From Phytohabitans aurantiacus (lineage in GTDB: Bacteria; Actinomycetota; Actinomycetes; Mycobacteriales; Micromonosporaceae), in assembly GCF_027923225.1 (NCBI RefSeq), contig NZ_BSDI01000063.1, positions 1 through 64,000 on the forward strand: a stretch of DNA of 64,000 bases, written 5' to 3'. Position 1 is the stretch's first letter. Every line of letters starts with the position of its first letter. Positions 42,836-50,432 of the stretch are shown piece by piece. The position numbers were made by a program, and so were the translations under genes. The notes beneath the pieces are model-generated. The model worked only from the letters and a program-made list of their open reading frames with translations. It was not told the origin of the DNA and searched no databases.

Positions 42836-42994
42836 GCGGTGTGGTTCGCTCGCGGCCGTCGCTGCGTCGTGGCTGCGGTCGCCGTCGAGCGTGGAGCGCC
42901 GCGGCCGCCGGGTCGTGGGTGCCGCGGACGCGGCCGGCGCGGGCCGTGGCGGCGCGGGCCGTGGCGGCGGGCGGCGGCGAGCCGCCGCGGTGCT

Positions 42995-43078
42995 CGCCGA
43001 TCAAGGGCATCCGCGTGGATCAAGGCCGAATACACGCGGTTTCGCGATCAAAGCACGTGCATTCGCCCTTGATCGGCG
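42995..43078. repeat. Element Q, locus D (84 bp, mosaic)
   Basis: 84 bp with perfect 14-bp terminal inverted repeats. On the complementary strand, bases 1-60 equal locus C copy 1 (one difference at base 40) and bases 61-84 equal locus C copy 2, so this copy appears to be a recombinant of the two. Confidence 0.9.
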
Positions 43079-43196
43079 GGGAGAGCGGCGCGCGCTGGCG
43101 CGGCGGGCGGCGGCGGCGTGGACAGTGCGGCGGGCCGCGGCCACGCGGGCGGGTGAACGCGCGGCGTGGGGTGCGCGGGCGGGGCGGGGGCGAGCG

Positions 43197-43586
43197 CTAG
43201 GGGTGGTGGGCGTGGGGGAGCCAGCCGTCTAGCTCGCGCACGAAGGTGCGTGGGTTGATCGGCTTGGCCATGTAGTGGTCGAAGCCGGCCGCGAGCGTGC
43301 GTTCGCGGTCGCCGACCATGGCCACCGCGGTCACCGCGATGATTTTGATGTGGGCCGACGCCGGCAGGGCGCGCAGCGCGCGTAACACCTCGTAGCCGTC
43401 GAGGTCGGGCAGTTGCAGGTCGAGCAGGATGAGGTCGGGCTGCTCCGCGCCGGTGGTCCGCACCGCCTCGACGCCGGTGCGGGCGCTGCGCACCTCGTGC
43501 CCGTGCGCGTGGAGCAAATATGACATGAGCTCCAAGCTGTACGGGTTGTCTTCCACGATGAGGATGCGTGCGCCCACCGCGGTCAC
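43197..43586 (-). CDS. Single-domain response regulator (CheY-like)
   Basis: 129 aa from the GTG at 43586, which overlaps the kinase stop (GTGA). Receiver domain: the acidic pocket in RILIVEDNPYS, phospho-acceptor Asp in LILLDLQLPDLDGYEV, Thr in IIAVTAVAM and Lys in HYMAKPINP. There is no output domain, so it works as a phospho-relay or protein-interaction partner of the adjacent histidine kinase, in DivK fashion. Confidence 0.92.
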   Translation of the reverse strand: MTAVGARILIVEDNPYSLELMSYLLHAHGHEVRSARTGVEAVRTTGAEQPDLILLDLQLPDLDGYEVLRALRALPASAHIKIIAVTAVAMVGDRERTLAAGFDHYMAKPINPRTFVRELDGWLPHAHHP

Positions 43587-45106
43587 GCGGCGAGCGTGAG
43601 GTAGAAGACGCTGCCGGTGCCGGGTTCGCTGTGCACCCGGATCTGGAAGCCCATCAGCTCGGCGAGCTTGTGCGAGATGTACAGGCCAAGGCCGGTGCCC
43701 TCGTCGCCGTGCTGGCGGGTGGCGCTGGTGCGCTCGAACGCCCGGAAGATGCGGGCCTGGTCCTCGGGCGCGATGCCCGGCCCGGTGTCGCTGACCCGCA
43801 GTGTCCATGGCGAGCCGATGCGCGGCCGGGTCAGACTTATGCGCACCTCGCCGTCGGTGGTGAACTTGACGGCGTTGTGCACGAGGTTGATGAGGATCTG
43901 GCCGAGGGCCCGGCGGTCGGCGACGGCGACGATCTCCTCGGCGGGGAGCTCGATGCTGAGGGCCAGTGACTTCTGCTCGACGAGTGGCCGCATCGACTGT
44001 ACGACCTCTTCGACCACCGCGCGGCAGTCGATCCGTTCCGGGGTGATCTCCACCTTGCCTGATTCGATCTTGGCGAGGTCGAGGAGGTCGTTGATCAGTG
44101 ACAGCAGGTGCTGGCCGCTGGTCTCCACGAGCTGGAGCTGGCGGGTCTGCGCCTCGTTCAGCGGCCCCGGCATCCCCATCAGCAGCGTGCCCGTGAAGCC
44201 GATGATGGCGTTCAGCGGCGTGCGCAGCTCGTGGCTCATGCTGGCCAGGAAGGCGTCCTTGGCCTTGCTCGCCTTCTCCAGCTCGACGTTCTTCTCCCGC
44301 AGTTGGCGCTCGAAGCGGATGCGCTCGGACACGTCGCGGATCGCCGCCGCGACCAGCTCGCCCTCGTCGGTATCGATCGCGGACAGCGAGATCTCGGCTG
44401 GGAACTGGGTGCCGTCGCGGCGCAGCGCCGACAGTTCCAGGCCGGCGCCCATCGGGCGCGGCTTCGGCCCCCGCAGGTACCGGCGGCGGTGCCCGGGGTG
44501 TACGTGGCGCGCGTGCTCCGGCACCAGTACCTCCATGAGCTGGCCCAGCAGCTCCTCGCGGTGGTACCCGAACAGCCGCTCGGTCTGCGCGTTGACCAGC
44601 GTGATCCGGCCGGTCGCGTCGACGGCGACGATCGCGTCCGGAGCCGCCTCCAGCATCGCCCGCCACTTCGCCTCGACGCGGCGCAGCCGGCCGACGTCGC
44701 GCGACATCGTGGCCACCCCGATGATCTCGCCGGTGGCGTCGACGATCGGCGAGGCGCTCATCGTCACCGTCATCGTGCCGCCGTCCCGGTGCACGCGCTC
44801 GGTGACGTACTGGTCCACCCGCTCGCCGGAGCCGATCCGGCCGAGGATCGTCGACTCCTCCTGGCGGCGCTCGGGCGGGTACAGCAGCTCGGCGTGGCGG
44901 CCGATGGCGTCGCTCGCGCGGTAGCCGTAGAGCTGCTCGGCGGCGCGGTTCCAGGTGACGATCACGCCGTCGAGCGTCTTGCTGATGATCGCGTCGTGCG
45001 ACGACCGTACGATCGCGGCGAGCTGCGCGTGCGCGGAGTTCACCCACAGATGGTGACGGCGTGCCAGCCCGGGCGATCGGACAACGAGTGCGGGTGCCCC
45101 CGCCAT
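43583..45106 (-). CDS. PAS-PAS sensor histidine kinase
   Basis: 507 aa from the ATG at 45106 (AAGG 5 nt upstream); a GTG at 45043 is an alternative. There is no membrane segment, so it is cytoplasmic. Two PAS domains (ISKTLDGVIVTWNRAAEQLY, and IVAVDATGRITLVNAQTERL with a PAC tail) precede the HisKA domain with SMSHELRTPLNAIIGF. The HATPase domain follows with the N-box LVHNAVKFT, G1 VSDTGPGIAPED and G2 GTGLGLYIS. Operonic with the response regulator and divergent, by 22 bp, from the SpoIIE-type protein, suggesting one signalling module. Confidence 0.93.
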   Translation of the reverse strand: MAGAPALVVRSPGLARRHHLWVNSAHAQLAAIVRSSHDAIISKTLDGVIVTWNRAAEQLYGYRASDAIGRHAELLYPPERRQEESTILGRIGSGERVDQYVTERVHRDGGTMTVTMSASPIVDATGEIIGVATMSRDVGRLRRVEAKWRAMLEAAPDAIVAVDATGRITLVNAQTERLFGYHREELLGQLMEVLVPEHARHVHPGHRRRYLRGPKPRPMGAGLELSALRRDGTQFPAEISLSAIDTDEGELVAAAIRDVSERIRFERQLREKNVELEKASKAKDAFLASMSHELRTPLNAIIGFTGTLLMGMPGPLNEAQTRQLQLVETSGQHLLSLINDLLDLAKIESGKVEITPERIDCRAVVEEVVQSMRPLVEQKSLALSIELPAEEIVAVADRRALGQILINLVHNAVKFTTDGEVRISLTRPRIGSPWTLRVSDTGPGIAPEDQARIFRAFERTSATRQHGDEGTGLGLYISHKLAELMGFQIRVHSEPGTGSVFYLTLAA

Positions 45107-45128
45107 TCCGCCCTTACCATCGGGCCCG

Positions 45129-46742
45129 ATGGCAACGCTGCTCGTCGTCGACGACGACCCGATCAACCGCGAGTTCCTGCGTACCCTGCTCGGCTACCGG
45201 GGACACGAGGTCCGCGAGGCGGGCGACGGTGACAGCGCGCTCGCGCTGGCCAGCCGGGAGCTGCCGGACGCGGTGATCACCGACGTGCTGATGCCGGGGC
45301 TGGACGGGTACGAGCTGGCCCGCACCCTGCGCGCGGCGCCTCCCACCAGCACGATCCCGATCGCCTTCAGCACCGCGCACTACGACCGGCAAGAGATCCA
45401 GCCCCTCGCGAAGGCGTGCGGCGTACAGGGCGTGATCTTCAAGCCGACCCGGCCGAAGGCCGTCTTCGCGGTCGTCGACGCCCTGCTGTCGGGTCCCGGG
45501 TCGGCGGGCACGGGCGAGGAGGACTTCGCCGACCGGCACCGCCAGGCGCTGAAGGCCAAGCTGCTGGCCAAGAGCGAGGCCCTCGCCGAGCTGATGGACC
45601 GGCTGGCCGAGACGCAGCGGATGACCCACTCCGGCACCTGGGACCTCGACCCGCGCACCGGGCTGATCACGCTGTCGCCCAGCCTGAGCGCCCTGCTCGG
45701 GATGCCCGCCACCACCGTGACCCGCGAGCAGATGTGGCACCGCGTCCACCCCGACGACGTGCCCCGCGCCGCGGCCGCCGCCGAGGAGACCGCGCGCACC
45801 GGAAAGCAGCAGGTGGTCGAGGTGCGCGTCGCCGGCCTCGACGGGATCGTGCACGAACTCGTCGTCTCGTGCCGGGCCGCGGACGGTGCCGCGCCGCGCC
45901 ACGGACTGTGGGGCGTCGCGCAGGACATCACCGAGCTGCGCGACCGCGAGCGGGCGGTGCTGCGCGAGCAGTGGGAGCGGTACACCGAGCGCCGGGTCAT
46001 CGACTCCTTCCGCCGGGCGATGCTCCCCAGCGACCTGCCCGCCGTCACCGGCGTCGACATGGCCGCGGTACACCGGGTCGCGCCGGACCGGGTGGACATC
46101 GGCGGCGACTGGCACGACGGCTTCCCCGTGGCCGGCGGCCGGATGCTGCTGTCGGTGGGGCGGGTCGCCGGCCACAGCCAGCCGGCGGCCGCCGTCATGG
46201 GGTCCGTGCGGGCCGTGCTGCGGGCCAGCGCCATCGAGGACCCGGACCCGGTCGGCGTACTGGCCCGGCTGAACCGCTTCGTGGCCCAGAACTACCGCGA
46301 CACCACGTTCGCGACGGCCGTGGTGGCGCTCTACTCCCCGGCGACCGGCGCGCTCCACTACGCGAACGCCGGCCACCCGGTGCCGCTGATCGCGATGGCG
46401 GACCCGCACAGCGCCGAACCGCAGGTGCTGGCGCTCGCCGGGCGCGGGCCGGCGCTGGGGATCTTCCCCGAGGCCCGGTTCGCCGGGGACACCCTCACCA
46501 TGCCGCCGCATGCGGCGCTGTGCCTCTACACCGACGGGCTCACCGACCGGCACCGCGACCCGCTACCCACCGCCGGCCACCGCCTGGCGCAGGCCGCCGC
46601 GCGGGCGTTCGGCCTGGTCACGGGCGGCCAGCGGCAGCCTGTACCGGCCGCGCGGCGGCTGGCCGAGCAGTTGGTCGCCGAGATGCTGGGCGGCGAGCCG
46701 CCGGACGGCGACGCGACCCTCGCGGTGCTGTGGCCGAGGTGA
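45129..46742 (+). CDS. Receiver-PAS-SpoIIE (PP2C-like) protein
   Basis: 537 aa. A CheY-like receiver (1-120; acidic LLVVDDDPINR, acceptor Asp in AVITDVLMPGLDG, Lys in VIFKPTRP) is joined by a coiled stretch to a PAS fold (about 165-275) and a PP2C/SpoIIE domain (about 290-537; VDIGGDWHDGFPV, YANAGHPVP, LYTDGLTDR, DGDATLAVLW). In the usual G-D-V-x-G-H-G motif, this protein has GRVAGHS, losing one metal-binding Asp. It would be an RsbU/RsbP-type anti-anti-sigma phosphatase or a degenerate signalling form. Input probably comes from the divergent kinase. Confidence 0.88.
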   Translation: MATLLVVDDDPINREFLRTLLGYRGHEVREAGDGDSALALASRELPDAVITDVLMPGLDGYELARTLRAAPPTSTIPIAFSTAHYDRQEIQPLAKACGVQGVIFKPTRPKAVFAVVDALLSGPGSAGTGEEDFADRHRQALKAKLLAKSEALAELMDRLAETQRMTHSGTWDLDPRTGLITLSPSLSALLGMPATTVTREQMWHRVHPDDVPRAAAAAEETARTGKQQVVEVRVAGLDGIVHELVVSCRAADGAAPRHGLWGVAQDITELRDRERAVLREQWERYTERRVIDSFRRAMLPSDLPAVTGVDMAAVHRVAPDRVDIGGDWHDGFPVAGGRMLLSVGRVAGHSQPAAAVMGSVRAVLRASAIEDPDPVGVLARLNRFVAQNYRDTTFATAVVALYSPATGALHYANAGHPVPLIAMADPHSAEPQVLALAGRGPALGIFPEARFAGDTLTMPPHAALCLYTDGLTDRHRDPLPTAGHRLAQAAARAFGLVTGGQRQPVPAARRLAEQLVAEMLGGEPPDGDATLAVLWPR

Positions 46743-46746
46743 GGAT

Positions 46747-48192
46747 CTAGGTGAGGGGCAGCAGGACCGACTTGGTCTGGGTGTACTCGTGCAGTCCCTC
46801 GGGGCCGTACTCGCGGCCGTACCCGGACTGCTTGTAGCCGCCGAACGGCACCGTCACGTCGAGCATGCCCCACGTGTTGACCCACACCATGCCGGCCTTG
46901 AGCTTGCCGGCCACCCGGTGCGCCCGGGCCACGTCGCGGGTGTGCAGGCCGGCCGCCAGGCCGAAGGAGGTGCCGTTGGCCATCGCGATCGCCTCCTGCT
47001 CGGTGTCGAACGGCTGCACGGTGACGACCGGGCCGAAGATCTCCTCCTGTACGAGGCGGGAGCCCTGGTCGACGTCCGTGATGACGGTCGGCGCGAAGTA
47101 GTACCCGTCGAGGGTGTCGACGCGGCCGCCGCCGGCGGCGATCGTGGCGCCCTCGGACGCGGCCAGCTCGACGTACCCGCGGACCTTGTCGAGGTGGCGC
47201 TGGCCGGCCATCGGGCCGACGACCGTCTCCGGCGAGAGCGGGTCGCCGACGGGCACATGAACGGCACCGCCGACGACCCGGGTCACCATCTCGTCGTACA
47301 CCGGGCGCTGCACGAGCAGGCGGGTGCCGCCCATGCAGAACTGGCCGGTGTTGAAGACGAAACCGCTGACGGCCGCCTGCCCTGCGGCGTCGAGGTCGGC
47401 GTCGGCGAACACGATCTGCGCCGACTTGCCGCCCAGCTCGACGGTGACGGGTTTGAGCGTCTCGGCGGCCGCGCTGGCGATGCGCCGGCCGACCGCGGTG
47501 GAACCGGTGAACGCGACCTTGTCGACGCCGGGGTGGCGGACCAGGGACTCGCCGACCGGTCCGCCGCCGGTCACCACGTTGAGTACGCCGGGCGGCAGGC
47601 CGGCCTCGGTGAGCAGCTCGGCGATGCGCAGCGCGGTGAGCGGGGTGTCCTCGGCGGGCTTGTGCACGACCGTGTTGCCGGCCGCGAGCGCCGGGGCGAT
47701 CTTCGACGTCGACAGGATCATCGGGAAGTTGAACGGTGTCACGGCGGCCACGACACCGATCGGCTCGCGCACGGTATAAGCGAGGGCGGGCATGCCGGTC
47801 TGCCGCGTGGCGCCGTCGATCGAGTACGCCAGGCCGGCGTAGTACTCGAAGTGGGTGACCGTGTTGCCCACGTCGACCATCCGGCTGAACTGGATCGGCT
47901 TGCCGGTGTCGGTGGTCTCCAACTGCGCCAGCTCCTCGGCGTGCTCCTGGATGAGCGCGGCGGCGCGGTACAGCACCCGCGAGCGCTCCCGGCCGCTCAG
48001 GCCCGACCAGGCGCCGGAGTCGAAGGCGCGCCGGGCGGCGTCGACCGCCGCGTCCACCTCGGCGGGGGTGGCGTCCGGCACCGTGGTGACCACCTTGCCG
48101 GTGGCCGGGTTGACCACGTCGCGCATCGCGCCCTGGCCGCCGCGCCAGGCGCCGTCTATGTAGAGCCGTCCAGCGGCGCCGATCACAGTCAT
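46747..48192 (-). CDS. NAD(P)-dependent aldehyde dehydrogenase
   Basis: 481 aa from the ATG at 48192. ALDH superfamily motifs: VTPFNFPMILSTSKIAPALA, the Rossmann-side FTGSTAVGRRI, the catalytic Glu in VTVELGGKS, the nucleophile Cys in NTGQFCMGG, and the cofactor Glu in EEIFGPVV. It oxidises an aldehyde to the acid. Divergence from an aryl-alcohol dehydrogenase suggests an aromatic aldehyde feeding the downstream aromatic pathway. Confidence 0.92.
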   Translation of the reverse strand: MTVIGAAGRLYIDGAWRGGQGAMRDVVNPATGKVVTTVPDATPAEVDAAVDAARRAFDSGAWSGLSGRERSRVLYRAAALIQEHAEELAQLETTDTGKPIQFSRMVDVGNTVTHFEYYAGLAYSIDGATRQTGMPALAYTVREPIGVVAAVTPFNFPMILSTSKIAPALAAGNTVVHKPAEDTPLTALRIAELLTEAGLPPGVLNVVTGGGPVGESLVRHPGVDKVAFTGSTAVGRRIASAAAETLKPVTVELGGKSAQIVFADADLDAAGQAAVSGFVFNTGQFCMGGTRLLVQRPVYDEMVTRVVGGAVHVPVGDPLSPETVVGPMAGQRHLDKVRGYVELAASEGATIAAGGGRVDTLDGYYFAPTVITDVDQGSRLVQEEIFGPVVTVQPFDTEQEAIAMANGTSFGLAAGLHTRDVARAHRVAGKLKAGMVWVNTWGMLDVTVPFGGYKQSGYGREYGPEGLHEYTQTKSVLLPLT

Positions 48193-48299
48193 GCCATCTA
48201 CCGTGACGCACGTGCAACAAGATGTCAACATTTCGCGCGGCCAACATTAGGGCTATGCTCTGACGCTCGTAAGGGAAAGTGTCATAGGAGGTCTCCGAT

Positions 48300-49406
48300 A
48301 TGGCCCGCACCGCCACCGCCGCCGTCGTCCCCGAGGTCGGCGCACCGTTCGCGCTCACCGGCGTCACCCTCGACGCGCCCCGCCCCGACGAGGTGGTGGT
48401 GCGCCTGGTCGCCGCCGGGCTGTGCCACACCGACCTGTCGGTACGCGCCGGCAAGCTGCCCTCGCCGTTCCCGGTCGTACTCGGCCACGAGGGCGCCGGC
48501 GTCGTGGAGGAGGTCGGTTACCGGGTCACGAGCGTGGTGCCCGGCGACAAGGTACTGCTCTCGTTCACGTCCTGTGGCGCGTGCGGCAACTGCCTGGCCG
48601 GGCACCCCGCGTACTGCGCCGGCTTCCTGCCCCTCAACTTCGGCGGCGCCCGCGCCGACGGCACCGGCACGATCAACGGCGCCGATGGGCGGGTAGCCGG
48701 TCACTTCTTCGGGCAGTCGTCGTTCGCCACGTACGCCCTCACCGACGAGCGCAGCCTCGTCAAGGTGGCGCCGGACGCGCCGCTGGACCTGCTCGCCCCG
48801 CTCGGTTGCGGTATCCAGACCGGCGCCGGGACCGTGCTCAACGTGCTGCGTCCCGAGATCGGCAGCACGCTCGCCGTCTTCGGGGTGGGCGCGGTCGGGC
48901 TCGCGGCGGTCATGGCCGCGGCGCTCGGCGGGCCATCGCGGATCGTGGCGGTGGACGTGGTACCCGAACGGCTGGAACTGGCGCGCGAGCTCGGCGCCAC
49001 CGACGTGGTCGACGCCCGCGGCCCCGATGTGGCCGCCGCGCTGCGCGAGCTGACCGGCGGCGCCGGCGTGGACTACGCCGTCGAGGCCTCCGGAAACGTC
49101 GCCGCGCTGCGCGCCGCCATCGACGCGCTCGCGTTGCGCGGCACCTGCGCGATCGTCGGCGCGCCGGCGTTCGGTACGACCGTGCCCGTCGACGTCAACG
49201 GGCTGCTCGGCGGTAAGCGGATCGTGGGCGTGACCGAGGGCGACGCCGACCCGCGCCGGTTCGTGCCGCTGCTGGCCGACCTGGTATCGCGCGGCGCCCT
49301 GCCGTTGGACAAGCTGGTCCGCCGCTACCCGTTCGTCGACATCGAGAAGGCCGTGCTGGCGACGGAACGCGGCGAGGTGGTGAAGGCCGTGCTGACCTTC
49401 GAGTGA
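48300..49406 (+). CDS. Zn-dependent (aryl-)alcohol dehydrogenase
   Basis: 368 aa with a strong AGGAGG-like site before the ATG. Catalytic zinc ligands are in GLCHTDL (Cys) and LGHEGAGVV (His-Glu); the structural zinc loop is CGACGNCLAGHPAYC; the Rossmann motif is FGVGAVGLAAVMAA. It resembles benzyl/aryl-alcohol dehydrogenases (XylB-like). Together with the divergent aldehyde dehydrogenase it would turn an aryl alcohol into an aryl acid. It is convergent, with an 8-bp gap, to the PaaX-like gene. Confidence 0.9.
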   Translation: MARTATAAVVPEVGAPFALTGVTLDAPRPDEVVVRLVAAGLCHTDLSVRAGKLPSPFPVVLGHEGAGVVEEVGYRVTSVVPGDKVLLSFTSCGACGNCLAGHPAYCAGFLPLNFGGARADGTGTINGADGRVAGHFFGQSSFATYALTDERSLVKVAPDAPLDLLAPLGCGIQTGAGTVLNVLRPEIGSTLAVFGVGAVGLAAVMAAALGGPSRIVAVDVVPERLELARELGATDVVDARGPDVAAALRELTGGAGVDYAVEASGNVAALRAAIDALALRGTCAIVGAPAFGTTVPVDVNGLLGGKRIVGVTEGDADPRRFVPLLADLVSRGALPLDKLVRRYPFVDIEKAVLATERGEVVKAVLTFE

Positions 49407-49414
49407 GGGCCGGC

Positions 49415-50335
49415 TCAGCCGGTGAAGTCGCTGGTGTGGCTGCGGACCAGGTGGGCCAGGTCGGCGTCGAACTGGCCGACCACCTGCACCACCCGCTGCT
49501 CGGAGAGCTGTGCGAGCCCGTCGTACAGCTCGATGAACAGCTGGCGGGCCTGCTCCCGGGGCCACCGCTTCGGCAGCAGGCCCGCGGGCAGCTCGGGGTC
49601 GAGGTTGGGGAAGTTGCGCCAGTCGTCCATGAGCGCCGTGCGGGCCACGAGCGCCTCGGCGGTGCCCACCTTGCCGTCCCGCCACTTCACGCGCACCGGC
49701 TCGTACTCCTCCAGCAGCCGCTCGTACTGGACGCGCAGCGCGTCCAGGTCCCAGGCGTGGATGGGGTGGCCGCCGGGCGGGCTGCCGTCGGCGAGCTCGG
49801 ACGCGAACACGGTGGCCCGGTCGATGCCCAGCTCGGCGAGGACCGCGGTCACCTGGGCCACCCGCTCGTGCGGCGAGACCCAGAGCCCGTCGTAGAGGGG
49901 CGCGAACCCGTACCAGCCGAGCCTCGTGCGCAGCGCGTGCCGCAGGTCGCGCTGGTCCTCCGGTACCGAGAACGCGGCGACCGTCCACCGCCCGGACCAC
50001 GACGACTCCGCGCCACCGAACGACATGATGTGCCGGCTGCCCTCGCGCAGCACCTCGGCGGCGCGCTCGCTGAGCGCGTACGACGTGCGCCGCCCGGTCT
50101 TGGACTGCTCCAGCAGCCCGCGCCGGGCCAGCCGGCTCAGCGCGGCCCGCGCGCTGACCTCGGTGATGCCGAACTCGCCGAGCAGCGCCACGAGCGCCGC
50201 GGAGGGCAGCGCGGCGCGCTGGCCGTACCAGTAGTCGCCGAGCAGCGTCAGCAACAGGTGCTGCGGGCTGCCCCCGGCCTGCATCCGGGGCAGGTCGAGG
50301 TCGTTGTCGGTGGTCGCGGCGGGCATCACTGACAT
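49415..50335 (-). CDS. PaaX-like transcriptional repressor
   Basis: 306 aa. The N-terminal winged HTH (LLTLLGDYWYGQRAALPSAA, then ITEVSARAALSRLARRGLLE) and the PaaX-type central and C-terminal domains (GRWTVAAFSVPEDQRDLRHA; EYEPVRVKWRDG; DDWRNFPNLDPELPAGLLPK) are clear. A -10-like TAGAGT lies 6 nt before the ATG, suggesting a leaderless mRNA. PaaX repressors are released by aryl-CoA thioesters. Divergent from the transporter/catabolic operon, it is the natural candidate to repress it and respond to a CoA intermediate. Confidence 0.9.
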   Translation of the reverse strand: MSVMPAATTDNDLDLPRMQAGGSPQHLLLTLLGDYWYGQRAALPSAALVALLGEFGITEVSARAALSRLARRGLLEQSKTGRRTSYALSERAAEVLREGSRHIMSFGGAESSWSGRWTVAAFSVPEDQRDLRHALRTRLGWYGFAPLYDGLWVSPHERVAQVTAVLAELGIDRATVFASELADGSPPGGHPIHAWDLDALRVQYERLLEEYEPVRVKWRDGKVGTAEALVARTALMDDWRNFPNLDPELPAGLLPKRWPREQARQLFIELYDGLAQLSEQRVVQVVGQFDADLAHLVRSHTSDFTG

Positions 50336-50373
50336 GCGCTTACTCTACGCACGGAAAATATTCGGCACTAGTG

Positions 50374-50402
50374 TTGACCCTCGACCAATAGGTGTCTAGC
50401 TT
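50374..50402 (+). promoter_or_regulatory. Promoter of the aromatic uptake/catabolic operon
   Basis: TTGACC (50374-50379) and TAGCTT (50397-50402) with a 17-bp spacer. A ribosome site AGGGAGG (50420-50426) precedes the GTG at 50433. The 97-bp gap is shared with the divergent PaaX-like gene, so repressor binding here would control both. Confidence 0.6.
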
Positions 50403-50432
50403 CGGCGTATCACATCGATAGGGAGGACAACC

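Larger units (their letters stand above)
42607..43196. other. 590-bp intergenic region between convergent genes holding repeat locus D
   Basis: No credible gene. It contains the P palindrome (42651-42835) and one Q (42995-43078). 42651-43132 is an inverted near-copy of locus C. The remaining 60 bp before 43197 are GC-rich with nothing recognisable. Confidence 0.75.

Noticed and set aside
42995..43078. Q elements as simple rho-independent terminators
   Set aside because: Several lie between convergent genes and could terminate, but constant 84-bp length, 14-bp terminal repeats, a third internal motif, mosaicism and lack of a T-run are not explained by termination alone.
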